DNA of 64,000 nt from Streptomyces sp. AM 4-1-1. Lineage in GTDB: Bacteria > Actinomycetota > Actinomycetes > Streptomycetales > Streptomycetaceae. A program made the position numbers and the translations under genes. Position 1 is the first letter of the stretch. Each line of letters starts with the position of its first letter. Shown here in pieces: positions 10,001 to 18,271 of this stretch. The stretch lies in the NCBI RefSeq assembly GCF_029167625.1, contig NZ_CP119145.1:5580001-5644000 (forward strand). The letters are read 5' to 3'. The notes beneath the pieces were generated by a model. It was not told the origin of the DNA, made no database searches, and saw nothing but the letters and a program-made list of their open reading frames with translations.

Positions 10001-10738
10001 CCCGACCAGCCCGTGCCGCCGTCGCCCGCCGCCGAGGGCGAGGAACTGCCGGAGGACCCGGAGCACCCCCGTAACCGTCCGAGGCCGTTCGTCAGGGACG
10101 AGCAGGAGAAGCGGCTGCGATCGGCCGAACGGGCGTACCAACAGCTCGGAAAGGTGAATCCGCTCGCCCTTGAGGAGTTCTCCGCGCTGGAGGAACGGCA
10201 TCAGTTCCTCTCCGAGCAGTTGGAGGACCTGAAGAAGACCCGGGCCGATCTGATGCAGGTGATCAAGGACGTCGACGAGCGGGTCGAGCAGGTGTTCACA
10301 GAGGCGTACCGGGACACCGCCCGCGAGTTCGAAGGCGTCTTCTCACGGCTCTTCCCGGGCGGCGAGGGGCGGCTCGTGCTCACCGAACCGGGCAACATGC
10401 TCGCGACCGGCGTGGACGTCGAGGCCCGGCCGCCCGGCAAGAAGGTGAAGCGGCTGTCCCTGCTCTCGGGCGGCGAGCGGTCGCTGACGGCGGTGGCGCT
10501 GCTGGTGTCGATCTTCAAGGCCAGACCGAGTCCGTTCTACGTGATGGACGAGGTCGAGGCCGCGCTCGACGACACCAATCTCCAGCGGCTGATCCGGATC
10601 ATGGCGGAGCTCCAGGAGAGTTCCCAGCTCATCGTGATCACGCATCAGAAGCGGACGATGGAGGTCGCCGACGCGCTGTACGGGGTGTCGATGCAGGGCG
10701 ACGGGGTCTCCAAGGTCATCAGCCAGCGCCTCCGCTGA
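7031..10738 (+). CDS. smc: Chromosome segregation SMC ATPase with hinge insertion
   Basis: SMC dimers with ScpAB organise and segregate the chromosome; in Streptomyces this matters most during sporulation septation. The 1235-residue protein has Walker A GPNGSGKSN (31-39), long coiled-coil arms, a central hinge (about 500-690), signature LLSGGERSLTAVALL (about 1144) and Walker B VMDEVEAALDD (about 1170). Residues about 585-630 are a Ser/Pro/Ala/Asp repeat (AMDSPAMDSPVS...) inside the hinge, encoded by a minisatellite. I recall about 1186 residues for Streptomyces SMC, so this insert would account for the extra length. Start GTG 7031 gives MHLKALTLRGFKSFA, the canonical N-terminus. Confidence 0.97.
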   Translation: MHLKALTLRGFKSFASATTLRFEPGITCVVGPNGSGKSNVVDALSWVMGEQGAKTLRGGKMEDVIFAGTTGRPPLGRAEVSLTIDNSDGALPIEYAEVTLTRIMFRNGGSEYQINGDTCRLLDIQELLSDSGIGREMHVIVGQGQLDSVLHADPMGRRAFIEEAAGVLKHRKRKEKALRKLDAMRANLARVQDLTDELRRQLKPLGRQAAVARRAAVIQADLRDARLRLLADDLVRLREALRAEIADEAELKRRKEAAEAELKAALAREAGLEDAVGRLAPRLRRAQQTWYELSQLAERVRGTVSLADARVKSAVNAPEEERRGRDPEDMEREAARVREQEAELVAALAAAEHALEDTASHRAELERELAAEERRLKDVARAIADRREGLARLTGQVNAARGRAGSAQAEIDRLAQARDEARGRAAAAQGEYEQLKSEVDGLDADDAELALRHDRVKRELADADTALAAARETSTAAERRRAAVAARHEALALGLRRKDGTGALLGARDRLSGLLGPAAELLTVVPGHELAVAAALGVAADAVAVADPVTAANAIRLLRKQDAGRATLLMGGAATARDLPGGDVHAMDSSATAPSVTGAPAMDSPAMDSPVSHPPATTGAPAVDSPAVPGAPPVVADLVRGPRQLMGSVRRLVAGMVVVPTLEDAEDLVSVHPELIAVTDEGDVLGAHFAHGGSAGAPSLLEVRASVDEAAAELAELAVRCEELAEAQRVAEELRAERTARVEELGERRRAAEREKSGVAQQLGRLAGQARGAAGEAERATASAARAQEALERATAEAEEFAERLLVAEEASPFGESGDEEPDTAVRDRLAADGANARQTEMEARLQVRTHEERVKGLAGRADSLDRGARAEREARARAERRRARLRHEAEVASAVASGARQLLAHVEVSVVRAEEERASAEAAKGERERELAAERNRGRELAGELDKLTDSVHRGEVLGAEKRLRMEQLEAKALEELGVEPAALAAEYGPDQPVPPSPAAEGEELPEDPEHPRNRPRPFVRDEQEKRLRSAERAYQQLGKVNPLALEEFSALEERHQFLSEQLEDLKKTRADLMQVIKDVDERVEQVFTEAYRDTAREFEGVFSRLFPGGEGRLVLTEPGNMLATGVDVEARPPGKKVKRLSLLSGGERSLTAVALLVSIFKARPSPFYVMDEVEAALDDTNLQRLIRIMAELQESSQLIVITHQKRTMEVADALYGVSMQGDGVSKVISQRLR
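8786..8908. repeat. 15-bp minisatellite inside smc hinge coding sequence
   Basis: Four copies of a GCCATGGACTCCCCG-like unit occur at 8786-8800, 8831-8845, 8846-8860 and 8894-8908. A GACGGGCGCCCCG motif precedes the second and fourth copies (8818 and 8881, 63 bases apart). Unit length is a multiple of three, so copy changes keep the frame. Confidence 0.8.
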
Positions 10739-10946
10739 TTCTTCACACAATCATCCGGGTGTCCGTGCGGCTCTGTGGATTTTCCGGGTACACGACTGCA
10801 CCTGATCACCATGTGCCGTCGAGTTGTGAACGCGTGTTCTCCCTCCGGACCGGCCCGGCTTCACGTGGTGGCGGGCGTGAAGTTGTGCGCCACTGGAAGA
10901 GTTCGCCCCCCACGCCTGACGACGCGGCCAGGCATCAGGAGTTCAC

Positions 10947-12365
10947 GTGAGCAGTACCTCGCAGTCGCCGGATTCCGCGGCCCGAGCGGCCCATCCGGAC
11001 CACCTCGGCCATGTCATCTTCATCACGGCCGCCGCGGCGATGGGCGGCTTCCTCTTCGGTTACGACAGTTCCGTGATCAACGGCGCGGTCGAGGCGATCC
11101 GGGACCGGTACGACGTCGGCTCCGCCACCCTCGCGCAGGTCATCGCCATCGCACTGATCGGCTGCGCCATCGGCGCCGCGGTGGCGGGCCGGATCGCCGA
11201 CCGGATCGGCCGAATCCGCTGCATGCAGATCGCGGCCACCCTGTTCACGATCAGCGCGGTCGGCTCCGCGCTGCCGTTCGCCCTCTGGGACCTGGCCATC
11301 TGGCGCGTCATCGGCGGCTTCGCCATCGGAATGGCCTCGGTGATCGGCCCCGCCTACATCGCGGAGGTCTCCCCGCCCGCCTACCGGGGCCGGCTCGGGT
11401 CCTTCCAGCAGGGCGCGATCGTCATCGGCATCGCCGTGTCGCAGCTGGTCAACTGGGGCATCCTGAACGCCGCCGACGGCGACCAGCGCGGCAAGCTGAT
11501 GGGCCTGGAAGCCTGGCAGGTCATGCTCGGCGTGATGGTCGTCCCCGCCGTGCTGTACGGGCTGCTCTCGCTGGCGATCCCCGAGTCGCCGCGCTTCCTC
11601 ATCTCCGTGGGCAAGGCCGACCGGGCGAAGAAGATCCTCTCCGAGGTCGAGGGCGAGAAGATCGACCTCGACGCCCGGGTGGAGGAGATCCGCACCGCCA
11701 TGCACCGCGAGCACAAGTCGTCCTTCAAGGACCTGCTGGGCAGCCGCTTCGGCTTCCTGCCGATCGTCTGGGTGGGCATCGGCCTGTCGGTGTTCCAGCA
11801 GCTCGTCGGCATCAACGTGGCGTTCTACTACTCGGCGACGCTCTGGCAGTCCGTGGGCATCGACCCGTCCGACTCGTTCTTCTACTCCTTCACCACCTCG
11901 ATCATCAACATCATCGGTACGGTGATCGCCATCGTCCTGGTCGACCGGGTGGGCCGCCGTCCGCTCGCCCTGGTCGGCTCCACCGGTATGGCGATCGCCC
12001 TGGCCTTCGAGGCGTGGGCCTTCTCCGCCGATCTGGTCGACGGGAAACTCCCCAACACCCAGGGTGTCGTCGCGCTGATCGCCGCCCATGTCTTCGTACT
12101 GTTCTTCGCCCTGTCGTGGGGCGTCGTGGTCTGGGTCTTCCTCGGTGAGATGTTCCCGAACCGGCTGCGCGCCGCCGCACTCGGTGTCGCCGCGTCCGCG
12201 CAGTGGATCGCCAACTGGGCGATCACCGCGAGCTTCCCGAGCCTGTCCGAATGGAACCTTTCGGCCACCTACATGATCTACACCTTCTTCGCGGTGCTCT
12301 CGATCCCCTTCGTGCTCAAGTTCGTGCGGGAGACCAAGGGCAAGACCCTGGAGGAGATGGGCTGA
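10947..12365 (+). CDS. glcP: MFS sugar porter, probable glucose permease GlcP
   Basis: A 472-residue, 12-helix major facilitator of the sugar porter family that imports glucose by proton symport. Diagnostic motifs are GFLFGYDSSVINGA in helix 1, RIADRIGRIR, PESPRFLI before the central loop, FQQLVGINVAFYYSATLW, DRVGRRPLALVG, and the C-terminal PETKG-type RETKGKTLEEMG. In S. coelicolor the permease between smc and ftsY is GlcP1, the main glucose transporter; the same position supports the name. The N-terminus is a short hydrophilic Ser/Pro stretch. CAGGAG precedes GTG 10947. The 208 bp upstream should hold its carbon-regulated promoter, which I could not resolve. Confidence 0.92.
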   Translation: MSSTSQSPDSAARAAHPDHLGHVIFITAAAAMGGFLFGYDSSVINGAVEAIRDRYDVGSATLAQVIAIALIGCAIGAAVAGRIADRIGRIRCMQIAATLFTISAVGSALPFALWDLAIWRVIGGFAIGMASVIGPAYIAEVSPPAYRGRLGSFQQGAIVIGIAVSQLVNWGILNAADGDQRGKLMGLEAWQVMLGVMVVPAVLYGLLSLAIPESPRFLISVGKADRAKKILSEVEGEKIDLDARVEEIRTAMHREHKSSFKDLLGSRFGFLPIVWVGIGLSVFQQLVGINVAFYYSATLWQSVGIDPSDSFFYSFTTSIINIIGTVIAIVLVDRVGRRPLALVGSTGMAIALAFEAWAFSADLVDGKLPNTQGVVALIAAHVFVLFFALSWGVVVWVFLGEMFPNRLRAAALGVAASAQWIANWAITASFPSLSEWNLSATYMIYTFFAVLSIPFVLKFVRETKGKTLEEMG

Positions 12366-12373
12366 TCCCTCAC

Positions 12374-12408
12374 CCGCGCCGGGGTCCCGGCCGGCCCGTC
12401 CGGCGCGG
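12374..12408 (+). terminator. Hairpin after glcP
   Basis: CCGCGCCGG (12374-12382) pairs with CCGGCGCGG (12400-12408) around a 17-base GC-rich loop, 8 bases after the glcP stop. It would separate glcP from ftsY. Confidence 0.5.
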
Positions 12409-12530
12409 CTGGGCGCTGGCGCGGGGCAGCGGAGGATGTGCCACCAAAAGGTGCATTACGCCCGTTCGGATCATGGGCCTTCCCCCGGGGACGTTCCATG
12501 TCGACGGCCGTGGCCGATACTGGACGGGTT

Positions 12531-13736
12531 ATGGAAATCGTCATCCTTGCTGTATTCATCGCCCTGGTCGCGGTCGGTCTGATCAGCGGGCTCGTGGTCA
12601 GCAGCCGCAAGAAGAAGCAGCTGCCGCCCTCGGCGCCGTCGAGCACGCCGACCATCACTCCTCCCGCCGAGCCCGGTGTCGGCGAGGAGGCCGAGACACC
12701 GCGCGACGAAGCGCGCCGCACCATCGAGGAGGTCGAGCTCCCCGACACCGAGGTCCCCGTCGAGGGTGCCCCGGTCCTCGTCGAACCGGAAGCCGTGGTC
12801 CTCGACGTACCCGAGCCCACCGCGGGCCGTCTGGTACGGCTCCGGGCCCGGCTCGCCCGCTCGCAGAACTCCCTCGGCAAGGGGCTGCTCACGCTCCTGT
12901 CGCGCGAGCACCTGGACGAGGACACCTGGGAGGAGATCGAGGACACGCTCCTGACCGCCGACGTCGGCGTCGCCCCCACCCAGGAGCTGGTGGAGCGGCT
13001 GCGCGAGCGGGTACGCGTCCTCGGCACCCGTACCCCCGAGGACCTGCGCGCCCTGTTGCGCGAGGAACTGCTCGCCCTGCTCGGCACCGACTTCGACCGT
13101 GCGGTCAGGACCGAGAGCGACGCCGACACACCCGGCGTCGTGATGGTCGTCGGTGTCAACGGCACCGGCAAGACCACCACCACCGGCAAGCTGGCCCGGG
13201 TGCTCGTCGCCGACGGGCGCAGCGTGGTGCTCGGCGCGGCCGACACCTTCCGGGCCGCCGCCGCGGACCAGCTCCAGACCTGGGGCGAGCGGGTCGGTGC
13301 CCGGACCGTGCGCGGCCCCGAGGGCGGCGACCCCGCGTCGATCGCCTTCGACGCGGTGAAGGAGGGCATCGCCGCGGGCGCCGATGTGGTGCTCATCGAC
13401 ACCGCGGGCCGACTGCACACCAAGACCGGTCTGATGGACGAGCTGGGCAAGGTCAAGCGGGTCGTCGAGAAGCACGGCCCGCTCGACGAGATCCTGCTGG
13501 TGCTCGACGCCACGACCGGGCAGAACGGCCTGGTGCAGGCGCGGGTGTTCGCCGAGGTCGTGGCGATCACCGGCATCGTGCTCACGAAGCTGGACGGCAC
13601 CGCCAAGGGCGGCATCGTCATCGCCGTCCAGCGTGAGCTGGGTGTGCCGGTGAAGCTGGTGGGCCTGGGGGAGGGGCCGGACGATCTCGCCCCGTTCGAG
13701 CCCGAGGCGTTCGTCGACGCGCTGATCGGCGACTGA
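12531..13736 (+). CDS. ftsY: Signal recognition particle receptor FtsY
   Basis: SRP receptor GTPase that docks ribosome-nascent chain complexes at the membrane with Ffh. ATG 12531 yields 401 residues. There is an N-terminal hydrophobic helix (IVILAVFIALVAVGLISGLVV), then a Pro/Glu-rich linker, an N domain (LARSQNSLGKGLLTLL) and a G domain with GVNGTGKTTTTGKLA (about 206), DTFRAAAADQL, DTAGRLHTK and TKLDGTAKGG. The membrane helix is typical for actinobacterial FtsY. It ends in an 18-bp perfect-stem terminator shared with the convergent gene. Confidence 0.97.
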   Translation: MEIVILAVFIALVAVGLISGLVVSSRKKKQLPPSAPSSTPTITPPAEPGVGEEAETPRDEARRTIEEVELPDTEVPVEGAPVLVEPEAVVLDVPEPTAGRLVRLRARLARSQNSLGKGLLTLLSREHLDEDTWEEIEDTLLTADVGVAPTQELVERLRERVRVLGTRTPEDLRALLREELLALLGTDFDRAVRTESDADTPGVVMVVGVNGTGKTTTTGKLARVLVADGRSVVLGAADTFRAAAADQLQTWGERVGARTVRGPEGGDPASIAFDAVKEGIAAGADVVLIDTAGRLHTKTGLMDELGKVKRVVEKHGPLDEILLVLDATTGQNGLVQARVFAEVVAITGIVLTKLDGTAKGGIVIAVQRELGVPVKLVGLGEGPDDLAPFEPEAFVDALIGD

Positions 13737-13758
13737 CGACCCGCATACCTGTTGTTCC

Positions 13759-13801
13759 ACGGGCGGGTGGCGGACCGGAAGGGGGTCCGCCACCCGCCCG
13801 T
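13759..13801. terminator. Bidirectional terminator with perfect 18-bp stem
   Basis: ACGGGCGGGTGGCGGACC (13759-13776) pairs exactly with 13784-13801 across a 7-base loop GGAAGGG. It lies between convergent ftsY and the minus-strand Prim-Pol-like gene and can serve both. Confidence 0.88.
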
Positions 13802-13884
13802 TCGCATGACGATCCGTCCTCGGCCGCCGTCGGCCGCCGGCCGATTCCCGGGCTCCGGGCCGGTCCCCGGTCCCTCGGCGGTTC

Positions 13885-14565
13885 TCAGACCCCCGGACGC
13901 GTGAACTCGGACAGCGGCGGCCGGGAACGGTGGCAGATGTACGCCAGTGTGCCGAGCAGCAGTCGCGCCCGCGGCGGTGCGCCCGCCGTGTCCAGCGTCG
14001 GCGGGCGGAGCCAGCGCACCGGCCCCAGGCCGCCGAGGTCGGACGGCGGAGCGGTGATGTGGTCGCCGGGACCCAGCGCCCGCAGATCGAGCCCCGCGTC
14101 GTCCCAGCCCATCCGGTACAGCAGCCCGGGGAGTTCGGTGGCGGCTCCCGCGGCGACGAAGAACTGTGCCCGTCCGGCCGGGGTGGCGGCCACCGGGCCG
14201 AGCGGCAGCCCCATCCGCTCCAGCCGCATCAGGGCCCGCCGCCCGGCCGGTTCGGCGACGTCCAGGATGTCGAAGGCACGGCCCACGGGCAGCAGCACCG
14301 GGGCGTCGGGCGCGTCCGCCCAGGCGCGCGTCACCTCGTCGAGCGTGGCGCCCGCGGGGACCTCGGTCGCGGAACCGAGCGGATGGTCGCCGGGGGAGGG
14401 GCAGAGCGCGTCGCCGCACGAGCAGCCGTCGGCCGCCGACCGGGCGCCCGGCACGACGTCCCATCCCCACAGTCCGGTGTACTCGGCCACCGTCGTGCAC
14501 ACGTGCGGACGGCCCCGCCGCCGAGAGCCGGACCGCCTCTCGCGGATGCCGATCGTGAAGCCCAT
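13885..14565 (-). CDS. Prim-Pol-like (bifunctional DNA primase/polymerase N-terminal-like) protein
   Basis: The 226-residue product resembles proteins annotated in Streptomyces as bifunctional DNA primase/polymerase. Visible elements are EYTGLWGWDVVPGAR, a cysteine cluster CSCGDALCPSPGDHP (Prim-Pol proteins often show a similar CxCG...C..PGKHP segment), VLLPVGRAFDILDV and RAQFFVAAG. It is much shorter than phage or plasmid Prim-Pol enzymes and has no helicase domain. Key acidic catalytic residues cannot be confirmed by eye, so it may be a non-catalytic relative. It is divergent from nsdA. A distant relative sits at 59256-59864. Confidence 0.7.
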   Translation of the reverse strand: MGFTIGIRERRSGSRRRGRPHVCTTVAEYTGLWGWDVVPGARSAADGCSCGDALCPSPGDHPLGSATEVPAGATLDEVTRAWADAPDAPVLLPVGRAFDILDVAEPAGRRALMRLERMGLPLGPVAATPAGRAQFFVAAGAATELPGLLYRMGWDDAGLDLRALGPGDHITAPPSDLGGLGPVRWLRPPTLDTAGAPPRARLLLGTLAYICHRSRPPLSEFTRPGV

Positions 14566-14988
14566 GCCCCCTCCAACGGGTCCAACTGGTGGGTGGTTAC
14601 GAAAGGGAGTGATCTAATAACTATCCGTAGTGGCGATCTGCATAACGGCGTACGCGGCGTGCCCGAGTCGTACTGTGTGGTTCACGCGCCCCCGAATGCG
14701 CCAATGCGCCGTGTCGGATCGGTGTCCGTCAAGTGAATCGCGCCCGACCAGCGTCGTGTTCATTCGAAGGGGTGGCGAATGGTGGCGTTTCCGCAGGCGC
14801 CCTCCCCGCAAGGGTGATCGTAGGATTACCGTCGGTACACGGAGCGTGCGAGTATGTGCGCCCGTGGGTATGCCTGAGGCAACTCGATTTCACGTTCGAT
14901 GATGCGCAACTCCCGTACGGGAAGCGCCGACTCACGGCATTCTGATAGTGGTTCGCGCGACAGTATTCGGCGGGATGGGGGCGTTCCA
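14566..14988. other. 423-bp divergent regulatory region upstream of nsdA
   Basis: No gene is supported. The region is less GC-rich than its surroundings, with an ATCTAATAACTATCC tract around 14611-14625 and further AT-rich patches at 14720-14800, fitting promoters for nsdA (plus) and the Prim-Pol-like gene (minus). An in-frame ATG at 14899 would lengthen NsdA by 30 residues, but GTG 14989 has the better upstream purine tract. Confidence 0.4.
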
Positions 14989-16464
14989 GTGAGTGGCAGC
15001 GGCGCAGGCGATACGAATGCCGGCAAGCGTCCGAACGGGCAATTGGGTTCGTGGTTCCTGCGCAGCGGCTGGTCCAAGGGCGAGCTGGCCCGGCAGGTGA
15101 ACCGCCGCGCACGGCAGATGGGCGCCCACCACATCAGTACGGACACCTCACGGGTACGGCGCTGGCTCGACGGCGAACAGCCGCGCGAGCCGATCCCGCG
15201 CATCCTCTCCGAACTCTTCTCGGAACGCTTCGGCACCGCCGTGGCCGTCGAGGACCTGGGGCTGCGCTCCGCGCACCAGTCACCGTCGGTGGCCGGAGTG
15301 GACCTGCCCTGGGCGGGCCCGCAGACCGTCGCCCTGCTCAGCGAGTTCTCCCGCAGCGATCTGATGCTCGCCCGCCGGGGCTTCCTCGGTTCCTCGCTGT
15401 CCCTGGCCGCCGGACCCGCCCTCGTCGAACCCATGCAGCGCTGGCTGGTGCCCGTACCCACGGCGGCCGGGGCCGGGCCCGAGGCACCCGCCCCGGCACC
15501 GCGACCGTCCCGGCTCTCCCGGCCCGAGCTGGACCTGCTGGAGTCGACCACCGCGATGTTCCGCCAGTGGGACGCCCAGTGCGGCGGCGGACTGCGCCGC
15601 AAGGCCGTCGTCGGCCAACTCCACGAGGTCACCGACCTGTTGCAGGAGCCCCAGCCGGACGCCACCGCCAAGCGGCTGTTCCGGTGCGCCGCCGAACTCG
15701 CCGAGCTGGCGGGCTGGATGAGCTACGACGTCGGCCTCCAGCCCACCGCCCAGAAGTACTTCGTGCTCGCCCTGCACGCCGCCAAGGAGGCCGGTGACAA
15801 GCCGCTCGGCTCGTACATCCTCTCCAGCATGAGCCGCCAGATGATCCACCTCGGACGCCCCGACGACGCCCTCGAACTCATCCACCTGGCGCAGTACGGC
15901 AGCCGCGACTGCGCCACCGCCCGCACCCAGGCCATGCTGTACGCGATGGAGGCCCGCGCCTACGCCAACATGGGCCAGCCCGGCAAGTGCAAGCGAGCGG
16001 TGCGGATGGCCGAGGACACCTTCCTCGACGCCGGGATCGACGGTGAACCCGAGCCCGACTGGATTCGCTTCTTCTCCGACGCCGAACTCCACGCCGAGAA
16101 CGCCCACTCGTACCGCGACCTCGCCTATGTGGCGGGCCGCAGCCCCACGTACGCCTCCATGGCCGCACCCGTCATGGAGAAGGCCGTCGCCCTCTTCGGC
16201 GAGGACGACGAGCACCAGCGGTCGTACGCGCTGAACCTGATCGGCATGGCCACCGTCCATCTGCTCAAGCGCGAGCCGGAGGAGTCCACCGTGCTGGCCG
16301 AGCGGGCCCTGCGCATCGCCAGGAAGGTCCGCTCGGAGCGGGTCAACACCCGGCTGCGCAAGACCGTCGACACGGCCGCCAGGGACTTCGGCGACGTTCC
16401 CCACGTCACGCAGCTCACCGACCTGCTCACCGAGCAGCTGCCGGAAACCGCCGAAGCGGTCTGA
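14989..16464 (+). CDS. nsdA: NsdA, negative regulator of Streptomyces differentiation
   Basis: NsdA homologues repress sporulation and antibiotic production in S. coelicolor. The 491-residue product has an N-terminal region with helix-turn-helix-like character (GSWFLRSGWSKGELARQVNRRAR...TDTSRVRRWLDGE). The C-terminal two thirds consist of TPR-like helical repeats (ELAELAGWMSYDVGLQPTAQKYFVLALHAAKEAGD, ARAYANMGQPGKCKRAVRMAED). The gene position between ftsY and amtB matches nsdA in S. coelicolor. GTG 14989 follows a GGATGGGGG tract. The mechanism is not shown by sequence; the domain layout suggests a DNA- or protein-binding regulator. Confidence 0.9.
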   Translation: MSGSGAGDTNAGKRPNGQLGSWFLRSGWSKGELARQVNRRARQMGAHHISTDTSRVRRWLDGEQPREPIPRILSELFSERFGTAVAVEDLGLRSAHQSPSVAGVDLPWAGPQTVALLSEFSRSDLMLARRGFLGSSLSLAAGPALVEPMQRWLVPVPTAAGAGPEAPAPAPRPSRLSRPELDLLESTTAMFRQWDAQCGGGLRRKAVVGQLHEVTDLLQEPQPDATAKRLFRCAAELAELAGWMSYDVGLQPTAQKYFVLALHAAKEAGDKPLGSYILSSMSRQMIHLGRPDDALELIHLAQYGSRDCATARTQAMLYAMEARAYANMGQPGKCKRAVRMAEDTFLDAGIDGEPEPDWIRFFSDAELHAENAHSYRDLAYVAGRSPTYASMAAPVMEKAVALFGEDDEHQRSYALNLIGMATVHLLKREPEESTVLAERALRIARKVRSERVNTRLRKTVDTAARDFGDVPHVTQLTDLLTEQLPETAEAV

Positions 16465-16766
16465 CCGGCACCCCGCACCCCGGTCACGACAACCGTCCCG
16501 TACTGCCGACTCGGCTCCCCCATTGCCAGGTCACCGGACGGTTGCCGTGGCCGGTCCACGTACCTGACCCCGGGCGCGCCCACGCCGGTGTCCAGGTGTT
16601 CACGGAGGCGTAACACACCACACCTCTTCGTCACCGCGGTGAAACAGCGGGCGCCGCCGGCGGAAACGGCGCCGGGCCAACCTCATGGAACACCACGGCC
16701 CGCGCCGTCCCGCGCGGGCCCGCGGACCGCGCCCCGCCAGGGCGCGCCGACGACGAGGAGACGCCG
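16465..16766. other. Intergenic region between nsdA and amtB
   Basis: The left end has a weak TGACCGG/CCGGTCA hairpin (16462-16486) overlapping the nsdA stop. The right half holds the GlnR-type box at 16630-16667 and an isolated GTAAC half-site at 16610-16614. The amtB ribosome binding site GAGGAG lies at the right end. No open frame is convincing. Confidence 0.6.
16630..16667 (+). promoter_or_regulatory. GlnR-type operator upstream of amtB
   Basis: The order is GTCAC (16630-16634), 6 bases, GAAAC (16641-16645), 6 bases, CGCCG (16652-16656, degenerate), 6 bases, GAAAC (16663-16667). This reproduces the actinobacterial GlnR/PhoP-type GTnAC-n6-GAAAC tandem layout, with three of four half-sites matching. 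It sits 100 bases before the amtB ATG. Nitrogen-limitation activation of amtB by GlnR is established in S. coelicolor. Confidence 0.75.
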
Positions 16767-18128
16767 ATGCTCCCAGACATCCTGACGCAGGCCGCCGCAG
16801 CCCCCCGGCTGTCGGCCGCCAACACCGGGTTCATGCTCATCTGCTCCGCCCTGGTGATGCTCATGACCCCGGCCCTGGCCTTCTTCTACGGAGGCATGGT
16901 CCGGATCAGGAGCACCCTCAACATGCTGATGATGAGCTTCGTCAGCCTCGGGATCGTCACGGTCCTGTGGGTGCTCTACGGATTCGGTCTCACCTTCGGC
17001 ACGGATGTCGGCTCCGTCATCGGCTGGAACGGTGACTACCTGGGCCTCAGCGGGATCGCGGTGGCCGAACTCTGGGGCGGCTCCACCATCCCGGTCCACG
17101 TCTTCGCGGTCTTCCAGCTGATGTTCGCCGTGATCACCCCGGCACTGATCAGCGGCGCCCTCGCCGACCGGGTGAGGTTCACCTCCTGGGCGCTGTTCGT
17201 CGCGCTCTGGGTCACGGTCGTCTACTTCCCGGTCGCGCACTGGGTGTGGGGCCCCGGCGGCCGGCTCCTCGAACTCGGTGTCATCGACTTCGCGGGCGGC
17301 ACCGCCGTCCACATCAACGCGGGCGCCGCGGCCCTCGGTGTGATCCTCGTCATCGGCAGACGCGCCGGCTTCGGGAAGGAGCCGGCGCGACCGCACAGTC
17401 TGCCCCTCGTCATGCTCGGCGCCGGGCTTCTGTGGTTCGGCTGGTTCGGCTTCAACGCCGGATCGTGGCTGGGCAACGACGACGGGGTCGGCGCGGTCAT
17501 GTTCGTCAACACCCAGGTCGCCACCGCCGCCGCGATGCTCGCCTGGCTCGGCTACGAGAAGCTCCGCCACGGCTCCTTCACCACCCTCGGCACCGCCTCG
17601 GGAGCGGTCGCCGGACTCGTCGCCATCACGCCGTCCGGCGGCGCGGTCAGCCCGCTCGGCGCGTTGGCGGTGGGAGCCGTCGCGGGGGTGCTGTGCGCGA
17701 TGGCCGTCGGCCTCAAGCACAGGTTCGGCTACGACGACTCCCTCGACGTCGTCGGCGTCCACCTCGTCGGAGGCGTCGTCGGATCGCTCCTCGTCGGGCT
17801 CTTCGCCACCGGAAGCGTCCAGTCCGACGCCAGGGGCCTCTTCTACGGCGGCGGCCTCGGCCAGCTCGGCAAGCAGACCGTCGGGGTGGCCGTCGTCCTC
17901 ACGTACTCCCTGGTCGTCTCCGCGCTTCTCGCCCTCGCACTCGACCGCACCATCGGGATGCGGGTGACCGAGGAGGAGGAGGTCTCCGGGATCGACCGGG
18001 CCGAGCACGCCGAGATGGCCTACGACTTCGGCGACATGAGCGGTGGCACGGACGGTGGCCCCGCGCCCCGCGCCGCGGCCCCCTTCGTGGAACCGGACAC
18101 CCGGGAGATCGAACGGGCACTGAACTGA
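16767..18128 (+). CDS. amtB: Ammonium transporter AmtB
   Basis: A 453-residue polytopic channel of the Amt/Mep/Rh family that takes up ammonium. Family motifs are TPALAFFYGGMVRIRSTLNMLMM, FAGGTAVHINAGAAAL with the first pore histidine, LWFGWFGFNAGSW, and VVGVHLVGGVVGSL with the second pore histidine. The cytoplasmic tail GMRVTEEEEVSGIDRAEHAEMAYDF, the usual GlnK contact region, is intact. GAGGAG lies 7 bases before the ATG. In S. coelicolor amtB is followed by glnK and glnD; here the next gene is ffh after 143 bp, so the usual PII partner is absent at this site. Confidence 0.96.
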   Translation: MLPDILTQAAAAPRLSAANTGFMLICSALVMLMTPALAFFYGGMVRIRSTLNMLMMSFVSLGIVTVLWVLYGFGLTFGTDVGSVIGWNGDYLGLSGIAVAELWGGSTIPVHVFAVFQLMFAVITPALISGALADRVRFTSWALFVALWVTVVYFPVAHWVWGPGGRLLELGVIDFAGGTAVHINAGAAALGVILVIGRRAGFGKEPARPHSLPLVMLGAGLLWFGWFGFNAGSWLGNDDGVGAVMFVNTQVATAAAMLAWLGYEKLRHGSFTTLGTASGAVAGLVAITPSGGAVSPLGALAVGAVAGVLCAMAVGLKHRFGYDDSLDVVGVHLVGGVVGSLLVGLFATGSVQSDARGLFYGGGLGQLGKQTVGVAVVLTYSLVVSALLALALDRTIGMRVTEEEEVSGIDRAEHAEMAYDFGDMSGGTDGGPAPRAAAPFVEPDTREIERALN

Positions 18129-18161
18129 GCCCCGGGGGCAACGGCCACGACCACGCGGAAC

Positions 18162-18193
18162 GCCCTCTTCCGGTACGAGTACCGGGTGAGGGC
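18162..18193 (+). terminator. Hairpin after amtB
   Basis: GCCCTC and CCGGTA (18162-18175) pair with TACCGG and GAGGGC (18180-18193) around a CGAG loop, with a 2-by-2 internal mismatch. It separates amtB from ffh. Confidence 0.6.
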
Positions 18194-18271
18194 TTCGCGT
18201 CACCCGGGGGCCGGATACCCTGGAGGGCGACCGACCTGCCCCGCCCCCGACCCTGAGGACCGACGAGCGCC

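Noticed and set aside
6991..10201. Minus-strand open frames of 960 and 976 codons opposite smc
   Set aside because: Ser/Arg/Ala- or Gly/Leu/Arg-rich mirror images of the SMC coiled coil; no ribosome binding site or motif.
12278..14500. Minus-strand 740-codon frame
   Set aside because: It covers ftsY antisense and the Prim-Pol-like gene in the wrong frame; the recognisable protein is in the frame ending at 13885.
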